Positions 43,499 through 54,805 of a stretch of DNA of 64,000 nt are shown here, one piece after another (the stretch's first letter is position 1; the number at the start of each line of letters is the position of its first letter). The stretch spans positions 14,190,947 to 14,254,946 of the forward strand of contig CP154957.1 in assembly GCA_039621445.1 (NCBI GenBank), read 5' to 3'. The notes beneath the pieces were generated by a model. The model was not told the DNA's origin, did not search any database, and worked only from the letters and a program-made list of their open reading frames with translations. Made by a program: the position numbers and the translations under genes. The stretch comes from Euglena gracilis. Its lineage: Eukaryota; Euglenida; Euglenophyceae; Euglenales.

Positions 43499-46400
43499 CC
43501 GGGCAGGCCTCCCAGGGCAGCCTGTCCGAAGCATAGGTACAGGTGGGTGGAAATGGGACGGGGGCATGTCCGCGGAAGTGGGGATGGCACTACTTCCTTC
43601 ATAGTGGCCCAGGGGAAAGAGAGCTAAAGAGAGATTATTTTTTTTTCAATTTGCAACTTTGTTCTTATTTGCGAAACATTCCCCCTGCCCCAAGACCACT
43701 AATCCCCCCAAAACCACAAGATTCCGGAGCCATGCATTCATGTATCTTCAGGACTCCAGGGGAAGAGTGCCCTCCCCCATCCGTGCGGCGACTGACTTCG
43801 GTGCGGTCTTTTTGCTGCGGATCTTTTTTGGGGCTTCTGCTGGTTACACAAAAAAAATACTTTCCTTTCCTTTCCTTTCCCTGTGCAGGCGACGGGGTCA
43901 AGCAACCGTGGGCTTGGTGGGGGGAGGGACGGTCTGCCCATTGTGAAGTCTGGCCTGTGGACGCTGTCGTCGTCGAAGGGCAGCGTCCCCAGCAAGCGCC
44001 TGGAGTGAGTGGGCACAACCACCGCACCGGGGGAGGAACAAAAGATGGGTGTGTCTGACAGCCGAAACAATGAAACCAATTCGTGCAAAAAATTATTTAG
44101 TGCAGAAAGATGAATGCAGGTGACTTGTTCTCAGAGAGGTGGTGATTGGAAGATCCTTCAGCAATTCAGAGAGCTGACATTCATAAAGGAAAACCGATCG
44201 TCATCATGCTCGATACCCTCCCAAGGGTTCAATACAAGGGCAGGTGGGGAGGTCGGAGCCCCCAGTCCAGAAGGGAAGATACTGCACCCTAAAACAGTGA
44301 TGGTCTAGGTGACTGGCTTTTGGCCCAGTGCGAAGTGCGAATTGTTTTTGCCTCAGAAAATTGGCCGAAAATTCCGTTTTGGGCACTGTTCTGGTGCAAA
44401 AGTTTGTCTAAAAAGAAAAAAAAATATCCGGCGAAAAACGCCAGAAGGGAAATTTGACCCTTTGGGGGGTTCTGGGTGTTGACCTTTTGGGGGGTTCTGG
44501 GTACCCTGGGATTGGTCCGGACCCACTCTGGCAGGTGGGGGGGGATGGTCAAACGCTCCCGGTCCAGGTTCACTCCTCTACCCCGTACACCCACCTTATC
44601 GACCTCCTCCCCCCTGGAAACTGCCACCTGACAGGCCAGCCAGCACCGGGGACCCTGACAATTTCCTGGACGGGACGGGTGCAAAAGAATGACAACTTCC
44701 CAAGGTGGGGGGTAGGTAACAACCTGAAATGCACTTACACATTTCCACATGTTGGTTTGGACTTCTTTTTTTTGATTGGACTTTTCTGCCATTGTTTTGG
44801 ACTTATTCTCACAAAAGAAGATCTGTCCTCAAACTCCAAATGAAAATTAACAGATTGTCAAGGATCACTGTGAAGCTCCTGGGGCCTGGGCCCGGTCGCA
44901 AGGGCGAACAGGATGACGCCGGTGCTCCACATGTCGGCCTGCACCCCATGGTACGCCTGGGCAACACCACAGGCAGGATGCGCCGATGTGACGGCTTTTG
45001 GAAGTACCGGGGGTTTCCCCCCAGAAATACTGGGTTTCGCCGCTGGCAGGGCAGCGTTGGTGGGAAGGATCATCCCACCCCTCCAAATGCAAAAAAAAAT
45101 ATTTTATTTTCTTTTTCTTTTTTTTGCTTTCTTTGTCATGTTTGGAATTTTGCTGGAAATAGCCTCGTCGACGTCGAAATAACAAGCAATCAAATCCAGT
45201 GGCAAACATGGACAGTCAGTCCAAGAGCCAAACAACAATGTAATCTTCATCGAATCAATGGAAGCATGCGATACCGCAAAAGCAACAATGTGTGGCATGA
45301 TCTGACCCTGCTTCAGAAAAAGCTGCCAGAAAACGCTCCTCTTTGGTCCGCATGTGCATCCAAGGCAGGAGACCTTTTCCTGCAATTTTCATCTTGATGA
45401 AATATTTAGTGCTGGTGAAAATTGAAGAAAAAAATAGCCCCTTTTCACGTTTCTGTTTGTGGCAAATCTGCTCTTTTTCAGGTGGCCCAGTCTGAGAATG
45501 CTTCTCTCTTTGTTTTGCCTCCTTGCCATCTGTGGTGGGGCATTTGCAAGGATGTGGGTGATGTCTGTCGCAGCATTTACTTTTTCAGCATTTATTTGTC
45601 GATTTTTTTTGCTGTTTGATTCTGTGAAATTCAAAAGGCTATCTGAACCCTTCAGCAGGCCTCCCAAACAGATTTTTCTTTTCAATATGAAAACTTTGGC
45701 GTCATACGGGGCAAATTGTTAGTGGAGGCGTTACAAAATGGTAAGTCAACTGGGGCCGAATTTGTGCTGCTTTTGAAAGAAACACAAACTCGGGATGAGG
45801 AGTGAACGCCTTCTCAACCCAGGGGGCGCTGGCACACCTCCCCCTTGACGATCTCGGGGCAGGCGTAGTGCGGGGACCCACAGGAGGTGTGCAGCATGCC
45901 GTCGGGGGGCCCAGGCAGGGCTTGCCGGGAGGACAGGCGTGAGAGGGAGGGCCCCTCGGTCCTTGAGGAGGGTGGGCCTGGGAAAGAGACTCGATGGAGG
46001 AGGGGCAGGGCGGTATGGGACGGCCTGGGGGGGTTGACCCCCCCCCACCTGGGAAGTGGGTCGGTCGGAGCCCTCCGCCCACCACACCACCGACCCAAGC
46101 AGGATTCCTTCCGCGGCGAAAAAACGCTTTGACCCAATTGGGTGGTGGGTGACTCCCCAACCACCCCTTTCCGTTTGTCTGGGGGGTCACAAGAAAATCG
46201 ACCCCCCGGACAAATGGGAAGGGGTGGTTGGGGGGTCACCCACCAACAGGGTCTCAGGGTCACCCCCCAATAGGGTTCTTGTTCACCCGGAGGAGGCCGG
46301 GGGGCTCCACGTCCCGCATCTTTTGGGGCCGGCTCACCCGGGGCAAACCCTGGGCATGGTGGACGCCATGCCGAAGTCCGCGATTTTGATGTTGTGGCCC

Positions 46401-49400
46401 GTGTCCAGCAGGAGGTTCTCCAGCTTCTCCGCCAGGCCGCCGCCCCGGCCCCCCACACCCCTGAGATTTTTTTTTTATGGTCAGAGCACGTGACTTCAAA
46501 TCCGCACCAAATAGTTTCAAAAAACACCACCCGCATTCCTCCTGCTGGGGGGGGGGGTTGGGCAAGTACAAAGTTGGGCGAAATTGGCAAAATTGGCGGA
46601 ACAAAACCCCTCCAAGATGTCCCCATATTTTTCGCTGTGGCCTCCATTTTCCCATAAAAATTTTTCCCATAAAATTTTAAAAAACCTTGCCTTTTTTCAT
46701 CACATTATAATCTTGGCAAAAACTTGCCATTTTGCAGATGGTTCAGATGTTGAGGCTTCAAAACTCAGATTTTTTATGTTCCTCCCAATTTGATTCTAAA
46801 CTCCTCATTTGACGGACATCAATTCCTAACTCATGGTGCACTTGAGACATTCCAATTTTTTACGTGACGTTTTTTTTAAAAAAAATAGATAAAAAATTCT
46901 TTTTGGGGTCATTTGGGGCTTGAGGTGAATATGCTTACGGTGCCAGGGAAAAATTCCAAGCAATGGTTTGCCTGTTGCATGTTGTTTCGTTCTTGAATTG
47001 CTGCACACTTCATTGCTGCAGTGCTCAACGCTTTAGGCCACAGGCATCAATAACCTGCGATGCTTCGAAGAGTGCAATACGAGCAAAACACAACAGAGAT
47101 TGACTGTGCCTGCCCTGCCCTCACTGCCACGCGGCTGTGTAGCGTCCGTGATGCCCCAAATTCCGGCCGGGCTGGGGCCTGGGCAGGTCGCGGTGGCAGA
47201 TGTTCATGGTATGCATGTACTCCACGCCCATCAGCATCTGGTGGAAGCACGGTGCCACGCCGTCGCTTCGCATTGCCGAAAGGGGTCAAGCCCCAGGCTG
47301 GAGTACCATGTATCACCCCCCCAAAGGGTCAGCTTGGGGCGTCATTCACAGGGTGGCGTTGCTTGGTTTCCTGGGAAGGACTCCAGGGGCCCCGGGGCCC
47401 AAGAAGCTCGGTCCGCCCTCAGGGGTCATCCTGGGGGAAGGGTGTCACGGCCCCTGCTGACGAGCAGGCTGTTTTTTTTACCAACCCCGGGGGGGGAGGG
47501 GCCGGAGTGCCCTTGAGTGCCTGCCCAGGAAATAGGCCATTTTCCTTGAAAATAGGCCTTTTTTGAGCTTTCCGGTGCCTTCGGCGCCGGAGTGCCTGCT
47601 AGGCGCATTTGGCCGAGTGCCCTGCCCCCCCCGGGGGTCGGATTTTTGTGCCTTGGAGTGCCTGCCCAGGCAGGCACCCCCGCCCCCCCCCCCCCCGGGT
47701 GGGGTCGGCACCCGACTAAAATACAGTCTGCTGACGAGAAGCGCAGGGCTGGGCAGGAACGTCTCCGCGGGCTGCAGGTAGCCGCGCTGCAGCACGTAGT
47801 CGTACAGCTCACCGCCCCCCAGCAGCTCGAGGATGATGAAGATGTGCGTCGCGGTCTGCATGATGTCGCCCCCAGCGCCGGGCCGCACCCCCGGCCGCGG
47901 CAGCGAGGGTGGGGTGGGGGTCCACCCTTGGCAGCGTAGGAATGACAGGTCCGATAATGTGACACCGTACCAAATTGTTTGGTGTGGGAGGTGAGACCGG
48001 GAAATCCACGTTTCTGAGCGTTTCCTGCACGCCTCTCAGCCCCCCCCCCCCCGGCCATAGTGCTGCGGGGGGGGGGGGCGAAGCCTCCCTCCTGCCCAAA
48101 AAACTGAGAGAAAAAACATTGGAAATGATGCTTCTTTCTTGAGCAGCGGAAAGCAGAAAATAAATCATCCACGAAGCCATGCCGTTCAACACATCTCCAT
48201 AAAATGGAATCAACAACTTCCCACGACGGCGTGCAAGACAAAACGGATCGGCCCGAAAGCTTTGCAAGGGGCAAGGAATGGGGCGGGGGTGTGGGTGCAC
48301 TGGGAGTGCGAGCATTTGTTCACTTCCCAACCGGTGCTCTTGCCTCGCGCTTGGCGTAAATGCACATGATGTTTGGGTGCTTTGGTCGCAGCCCCACCCC
48401 TCCATCAGCTACGGATGATGCAAATCATGTACTGCAGAAAAATCTTACAAAATACATGGTACATACATGAAATGCATGGATTCCAAAAGAAATATAACAC
48501 AAACGGGTGTGGAACATAAATATGAACAAGAACAAGAGAATGCCAGCAACGGCAGACAATATTATAATGAAAACAACAATGCTGATACCAACACCTCCCC
48601 CTGGCTCATTGTCACGGGTTACTTTGGCCTCAACAGTCTGGGGGGCCACTTCAAGGCGCGCACGTTGACTGCAACACGCTGAGGTGGCAACGAGCTGCTC
48701 GGTTGTCAAAGGGGGGGGGGCATGTCTACCTCAATGAGCGAGAGGGCATTGGGGGGGGGATGGCAAAATGACTCCATCAGCTTGGGAGTGGGAGGCCATG
48801 GGCTCGGGGGGGGGGGGCGTGCGGAGGCATTAGCAGTCATACCAAATCCAGAGACATTTGGTCCAAGAATGGGTTGGGGGTTGGCAGGGTCGGGCTGCCC
48901 AGGAGCTTCAAGATGGAGATCTCCCGCTCCACCCGGTGCTTGGCGTCCGGGTTCGCCTCCAGCGTGGTCTTGTTGATGATCTTGATGGCGACGGGCAGGT
49001 GGTGCTGCCGGTGGCTGCCCAGCTTGACCTTCCCCGGGCCCAGGGCGAAACGAATCTCAAATCCCCGCCATTTCCGCAAAAATCACTATCGTCCATGTTT
49101 CACATGAGATCGTATTGTTGGGCTTCGCGTTCTTTATTGTGTAGTTTTTTTCCCCCCATGACGCCATGGGGTGTGGGTGGGTGCGGGTGTGGGTGGGTGT
49201 GCATGCGGGGGCATTTCAGAAATTGTGTTTTCATTGTCGTTATTCATTTTTTTTGGGCGGGCTATTCTTGGCCATTTTCAGCCCAAAATGATCACCTTTA
49301 CGGAGCCACTGCCCTCCCAGCCTGCATTTACAGGGGTGGTCATCATTCAAAGGTGTACCCACCCCAGTATGGACCACCTTGCCCCTTTGGGTGCAATTCA

Positions 49401-49852
49401 TTTCTTTCTCAACAGATTTTTTTTGGTGAATACAGAAATTTTGGTGAACATAAATGAACACAAACAATATTTTTGTGAACACAGGTGAATACAATTTTGT
49501 CTCAGTGAACACATGATACACAGAAGATTTGTTTTGGTGAACACACTAACTGAATGTCTGCTTGGGATACCGACCTCGGTAGGCATTTGGCCAGTATGGG
49601 GAAAAAACCATAAGATAAATTTTGCACAATGTGCAAATCACTCCGAATTTTTGGCAGCTGTTCTGCCCACACAGTAACCCATGTTCTGTTGTGCTGGGGT
49701 TCCTCAGACGCAAGAGAGGGTGGCGCCATATGCGCGACCAGGGAGCCTTTTCTGGCCCGCAACCCCCGCCCCAAGCGGCCCTTCCGTGGCCCCACCCTGA
49801 CCGTCGTGCCCCGGCCGAGGGTCTGGCCCAGGGAGTAGGGGCCCGCATACAT
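43449..49852 (-). CDS. BRSK/SNF1-like Ser/Thr protein kinase (catalytic domain)
   Basis: Ten exons join into a kinase domain with every expected landmark: Gly-rich loop LGRGTTGKVKLG, VAIK lysine, alphaC Glu in [11 protein letters not shown], hinge [14 protein letters not shown], catalytic HRDLKLEN, DFGMAS, an LKB1-type T-loop [22 protein letters not shown] and [20 protein letters not shown] and GVILFAL...LPFDDD resemble BRSK/SAD kinases within the AMPK/SNF1 group, which phosphorylate Ser/Thr in polarity and energy signalling; the substrate here is unknown. The proposed start is ATG at 49852; a frame open upstream to a cag acceptor at 49887-49888 could extend it, or that site could be a trans-splice acceptor. 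Eight of nine introns are nonconventional. The C-lobe beyond LFEKIK...YPRPL and the C-terminal tail are not securely found. Confidence 0.9.
43956..43987 (-). CDS. Kinase exon 9
   Basis: Encodes [10 protein letters not shown] plus A. The start could be 43984 (strict CTG spacing, giving ATG-LPF) or 43987 (family spacing, giving ATGTLPF). The following intron begins GGCCAG. Confidence 0.85.
44892..44956 (-). CDS. Kinase exon 8
   Basis: tgcccag acceptor, then [20 protein letters not shown] and T plus [16 protein letters not shown] aligns without gaps to BRSK RGEKYDGRKADVWS. The intron start is GCCCAG; repeated Gs at both ends leave about 3 nt of ambiguity. Confidence 0.88.
45838..45906 (-). CDS. 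Kinase exon 7 (activation loop)
   Basis: Encodes [20 protein letters not shown] then KGE. This is the activation loop with the LKB1-type Thr in HTSCGS and the APE-equivalent CPE. Its start follows CTGGGCCC. It ends at the conventional donor gtgtgc, the kinase gene's only clear GT-AG intron. Confidence 0.9.
46144..46244. repeat. Hairpin element inside a kinase nonconventional intron
   Basis: ggtgggtgactccccaacca...gtctggggggtc is inverted at 46199-46244 (gaccccccggacaaatggga...cacccacc), stem about 44 bp with a short loop. Confidence 0.88.
46355..46427 (-). CDS. Kinase exon 6
   Basis: The upstream intron ends CTGGCGGA, with G AAG following, so exons 5 and 6 join as [12 protein letters not shown]. 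The exon then runs [16 protein letters not shown]. The 3' boundary is ambiguous by a few bases, because CCC occurs at both exon ends around the CAG-containing intron start. Confidence 0.88.
47185..47250 (-). CDS. Kinase exon 5
   Basis: The upstream intron ends GTGGCACC, a CTG variant. The exon reads G TGC TTC CAC, encoding [20 protein letters not shown] and then D plus CT. It carries the catalytic HRD. The alphaE spacing from GYL to FHQ equals that of BRSK. The intron begins GCCCAG. Confidence 0.9.
47755..47867 (-). CDS. Kinase exon 4
   Basis: The upstream intron ends CTGGGGGC. The exon encodes [20 protein letters not shown] through YLQPAETF plus CT, the beta5-hinge-alphaD region. [18 protein letters not shown] has the same spacing as HPHIIRLYEVIETPTDIF of SNF1-type kinases. 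The intron begins GCCCAG. Confidence 0.9.
48356..48383 (-). CDS. Kinase exon 3 (28-nt microexon)
   Basis: The upstream intron ends CTGCGACC. The exon reads A AAG CAC CCA, which with exon 2 gives [14 protein letters not shown], exactly the family's LLKHPNI segment. The next intron begins GCCAAG, a variant of CAG at +4 to +6. At 28 nt it would be missed by any predictor that requires GT/GC-AG. Confidence 0.85.
48901..49035 (-). CDS. Kinase exon 2
   Basis: The upstream intron ends CTGGGCCC. The exon reads G GGG AAG GTC AAG, encoding [20 protein letters not shown]...[12 protein letters not shown] plus CT. It holds the ATP-binding Lys and the alphaC Glu. The downstream intron begins GGGCAG. Confidence 0.9.
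49803..49852 (-). CDS. Kinase exon 1
   Basis: ATG TAT GCG through GGC ACG AC, encoding [16 protein letters not shown] plus two bases. The intron begins GGTCAG. Joining to exon 2 completes GRGTTGKV, a perfect GxGxxGxV loop. The alternative GT donor at 49795 would replace the third Gly by Val-Arg and was not chosen. Confidence 0.85.
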
Positions 49853-49924
49853 GGTCCCGCCTTGCGGCAAGGGCGGTGGGGGGCCACTGTGGGGGCAGGG
49901 AGGAGGGGTAGGGGCGCGGATTTG

Positions 49925-49974
49925 TGTGTGTGGCGCGCGCGTGTGTCTGTGTGTGCTTGTGTGTGTGTGTGTGC

Positions 49975-50017
<43 letters not shown>

Positions 50018-50127
50018 TGCGTGCGTGCATGCGTGTGTGCGTCTGTGCGTGTGTGCCTGTGTGTGCGTGTTTGTGCGTGCTTGTGTGTGTGTGTGTGTGT
50101 CTGTGCGTGCGTGCGTGCGTGCGTGCG

Positions 50128-50192
<65 letters not shown>

Positions 50193-50240
50193 CGTGCGTG
50201 CTTGTTTGTGTGTGTGTGTGTGTGCGCGCGCGCGCGCAGT
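49925..50240. repeat. Large (GT)n/(GTGC)n/(CT)n microsatellite
   Basis: Immediately upstream of kinase exon 1. Includes (TC)n at 50129-50152 and a terminal (GC)n. Confidence 0.97.
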
Positions 50241-52574
50241 TTCTTAGTTATTTGTGAACTGTGCAGCGAAAGATATCAGTGGAAAGAAGCCAGCTGATTA
50301 CGCTGCGCTCGAAGACACAGGTGTTCTGCACTACTACGTCTCGCTGCATCCATTTTGAGATACTCATCCGGAGTGGCATGGGATGCATCAAAATTGACCA
50401 ATAAATAACACGAAATAGTCGACATATTTTCTACTTGATACTGCACTGTGATGGAGAGGAGTCAGGTACAGATGGGGGGCGAATTTTGAAAAAAAATATG
50501 GTAAGTTAATCCCAAGCACCAGGGGGTTAATGGTGGGGGGAATTTGTCAAAATTTGCCAAATTTGACGCTAAAATTACGCAAAACACCTCATTTGTCATT
50601 TGGTTCTTCCAACCAGGGAGGTCCTTACTGCAAAAAAACCCTGTCTCACCAAAAATCTGTCCAAAAAATGGGCGACCGTTTCGAAGTATCTCAGCAAAAA
50701 CCAGGGAAAAGATTTGATTTCTAGCATCCTTGGACCACCAAAAACTTGAAATGTACTGTTTTTAACAGGAGATCTGCTTACAATGGACGTGTTTTCGTTC
50801 ATCTGGGACTTGAGAAAATGTCAAATTGTCGCACTAGAAAGAAAAAAGCTGTCAGAAACCCGAAAGACTCAGGTTCTTTTTACTAATTTCGCTGTATTAA
50901 ATGCCGCAAAACCTCAGAAAATCAACGCTCAGGCCAAGCCAACCCATGTCACCGTGTGTCAGGTTTGACTCTGATTGCCTTCAAAATTTAAATATGGCTT
51001 CTTCTGGGATATTTGTGTCCATCATGCTCATGAAAAAGGCATTCAGACTTTCGGATCGCGCTCCTGACACAGCGATGGCGGGAGAAGCAGGGACAAAGAC
51101 CATCGAGCTCAGGACGGATGGAGGTGGGTTAGGTACAGTCAGGAGGGGTGTGGTCTCTGGATGCAAGAGGACATTTATGGAGACATCCACCATTGTGATT
51201 GCCATTGGACGCACAAGTGTTGAGCATGTGCCGTGAGAGTTTTTCCTTGCGGGTCAAACAAGGCCTCTACCTCACCAAAATAAGACCTGGGCCTTGTTTT
51301 TGAGTCTGCTGCTGGAAACCTCCAGGGGGGGGTCTTATGTCTGGGGAGGTTCTTATTTTTGCTTTTTTCTTGACGGACCCAAGCCTCCAAAAAAAAAATC
51401 ATTTGGGCCCCTCAAAAACACCAAAAAAATTCCTTCAGCGCTTTGGGCAGGTGTGAACTGGTATATGACACCATGCCGCAATTCTGACATTATGTGATCT
51501 CATATTATGATGTGAAATGATGTGATCTGAAACAATATGAAATGGTAACCCCCCCCCCTAATAGTGCTGCGGGGCCAATAGAGCTGCGGGTCCAAAGAGT
51601 GCTGCACCCCCAGCTGGATGAAGCGAGTGACAATAATGCTGCACCCCCCCCCCCCCCAAATCACAGCAATCAGTGGGGGATGGCATTGTGAGTATGGTAG
51701 CAAAGCCACGGAGGCCAACGGTGGTCACTGTGCCACTGTTGAAGGGTGAGGGTCGAAGGCGCACCGGTTGGAGTGCACGGAGAGGGGTCGACACAACGAA
51801 GAGAGGACGAGCAACGTGTCCCGCGGAGCCTTCCCCTGCTGAGCACTGCTGCAGCGTTTCGGAGGCCGAGGGGCGGGGAATCAGGTTCAGTGTTGGGGGC
51901 TGGGGGACAATGGCTGGAGGTGGGGCTGTCGAGGGCGGCGTGGGCGGTGGCAGTGGCCTCCGTGAGGGCCACCCACCTGCCGGGGAGGGGGGGGAGACGA
52001 GACTTCTTCAACGAAATTTCGGGGCGGAATTTCTGACCGTTAAGAAATTTCCTGCATCAACAATAGACCGCCGCCCAGGACAGAAACCTCTTCTTCCTGT
52101 AAATATTTCGCCACCCCTAATTGGAGCACAACCCCCCGGAATTTCGATCAAAGTGCCGAATAGCAGTGCTGGCACCCTTCAGGAAAAACCTTTACCAAAA
52201 TTCGAACCTGTACCTAGACCCAATATACGTTCAATTAGATGACTCCGACTTGCTGGGGGGCAACCAGCCCCAGCTAAACAGCTAAATGAGGGGGCTATGT
52301 CGCCCTCAGTGGACGAGGGGGACAAGGTTGGGGGGGGCAAATTCACTCGAACAGTGCGGCCAATGATCCAGGTGGGGCTTCTTTCAACTAATTGGGGGTT
52401 ACGCCAAAGAAAGAACAAACAGAACAGTGTCCTCTGATTATATCACTGAGAGTTCATTCTCCTTCTTGAGGGATTCTTCTTGAACGTTTTTGAATCTTTC
52501 TGAACACTATTGAAAGATGAGGATACAAGGAAAGGTGGCACTCACAAACCCTTTTCCTTTTTCTCAGTGGTCAT

Positions 52575-52711
52575 GATTTATTTTTTGTGTGTGTGGTGCC
52601 TTAGGATCTGCCCATTCTGGCCAGGAAACCACATCGCCGACCGTGATTTATTATTTGTGTCGGTTGCCTTAGGATCTGCCCATTCTGGCCAGGAAACCAC
52701 ATCGCCGACCG
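52575..52711. repeat. 70-bp tandem duplication
   Basis: gatttatt...tgtgt, then gccttaggatctgcccattc and tggccaggaaaccacatcgc, cgaccg, twice in direct succession. Confidence 0.93.
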
Positions 52712-54684
52712 CACCAAATACCATCCACTAATACCACACGTTGGGGAATAACCGACATTACGGGTCTGGCCAGGGTTGGATGAAAGAAGGGGTCTGTGCT
52801 GGGGGGTAGAGACACCAGGGGAAGACGTGGTGTCCGGCACTCCCCACTACGCGGCGCATCCCGCACTGAAACTCTTTTTCTTTGCCAATGTGGGAATTTG
52901 CGCAAATCGACATTTTTTTTTGAAAATGACAGCACCAGACGCCCAAACCCCCCAAAAAAGTAAAATGGAAGCAGGAGGTGATGTGTCACCACAGCATGCA
53001 GGGTACATAACGCCCAGCATGCGTGTTTAGAACCTTCCAACACGGCTGCCTCATCAACATGGGGTGTGGCTGGACGATCTGGAATGATCCGGTGACGTGT
53101 GCCTAAGCCTCAAACGATACCCTGAACCTTGACTGTGTGAGAAACTGGAGGTCGGTGTAGGTAAATGCGCAAATGGACGGTGTGTGCAGTTGCGCACACC
53201 GTCATTTGTGTAGATTGGGAAACAGGTTGTATACGTTAGCTGAAATTGACATGATTATAAAATTGTACAAATGGTTGGTTTGCGCAAATGTGCAAATGGT
53301 CTGTTTGATCGACCATCACTTGTGCAACTTAACACACGTGCAATTTAGAGGGTGTGGCACTACTGCAGTTTTAAAATCCTCAAGTGCGAGCTTTCTGTCC
53401 AATTTAAACGCAATTAAAGGACCAGCCTGATGGCTTGAATTTGGCATCAGCAACTGAGCCCATGAAAAACCATTTCTGACCCCTGAAGCATCAACATAAA
53501 TGGCACTCATTTTGAAGTCTTAATAACAGGAATTTCTGAGACAAGAGAAGAATGGAAACAGAAGCTTGTGGAGGTGCTGAGCTCAAAGTGGTGGTGTTGT
53601 AAGGCATGTCTGAGAGGGTCAAATAAAGCGTGTCTGTGTATTGCATTGTATGGCCCCTGAACACCAAGATTTTCATATCATCTGATACTCCATTTTCAGC
53701 CAATGAACTGTGCCTCATTTTCGGACCAAAAAAATGTTGGGAGTGAAAGGCATTTTTAAACTCAGCTTTTCAAGGAAAAAGCTGAAAGTGTCGAAATTTG
53801 TGGAAATTTTGGTGCTGTTTGGTTTGAGAAGCATAATGGTCCATACGGAAATAATTTTTATCTTCAAATTGACGACCCGAGGGTTCCAAGGAATAACAAT
53901 ATTGTGGATTCAGGGTTAGCCTGTGACAGGAAATAAGAGTACCGTGCAGCGTGGCTGAATACGGTGGTCATCGCTAGTCGTCTGATGAAACAAGCTTTCG
54001 ATTGAGGGGTGAGCAGGGGCTTTCCAAAGCTGGAGGGAACCCCCCCTTGGGGGGTCCAGCCAGCCAACACCTTTTTTCCTGCCAGCACCACCCAGCCGGG
54101 CACCCAGGGTCTGCTGCAATAAAGTTCGGGCAGTGCGGCGAAGCAGGGCTGGACCGAAAGCGTCGAAAATTTTGAAAAAGCCGAAATTTTTTGAAAATGG
54201 GTCCAACAATGGCCAAAAATGGCATTTTGGGTGTTTTTTGGGGGGGGGGGGGGCTTTCACCTCCTATTTCTGGCTGGAAAATGAAAAACACAGCTGGATT
54301 TAAGCTTTTTTGGGCATTTTCTTGAGAACCCGCCGGGTTCAGCTCCCTGCCCGGTTCGAAGAATTCCCCGGACCCCTCACCTCCCGGGGGGTCCAGCCAG
54401 CACCTTTTTTCCAGCCAGCATCCTCTCCCCCGGTTCGCGGGGTCCTTAAGAAAACCCCTGGGGGTACCTGAATGATTGACACAACCAGAGATACAATCGT
54501 CAGAATTTGGCAAATCCAAGGTAGCGTTACATTCCAGTTCAGTGGCCGGAAGTTGGTCTTGGGAGTGTCCTTTGACGGAAGGTTGGTGACGCCGGTTCTG
54601 TCGTGAACCTGGCGGCCCTAAAACGCCACTTTGAGAAAGAGGTGGCGTGCGCCACGTCCCCCTTTTCCAATATAGTTTCTCTGG

Positions 54685-54805
54685 ATTTTTTTTTGCAACT
54701 GGCTGGCACAACAACTCTGAAAGTGGCGCCGCGACCACCATGGCATTCCCATCCCATTCAATTTTGCATTAAAATTTGCGTCGTGCTTCGCCTCACGAAA
54801 ATAAT
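54685..54805. repeat. Dispersed repeat, copy 2
   Basis: Counterpart of 7262-7395 on the same strand, sharing acaactctgaaagtggcgcc-like and ttcaattttgcatt blocks. Confidence 0.8.

Noticed and set aside
28380-48350. GC-AG introns, for example CGG|GCAGGG at 28380 and GAG|GCAAGA at 48343-48344
   Set aside because: They fit locally, but the same rule inserts foreign residues in the kinase HRDLK and LLKHPN motifs. The CAG/CTG rule explains every one of these junctions at exact family length.
49788-49796. Conventional GT donor after kinase exon 1 (AGG|GTGGGG)
   Set aside because: Gives [11 protein letters not shown] and loses the third loop glycine; the nonconventional junction gives GRGTTGKVKLG.
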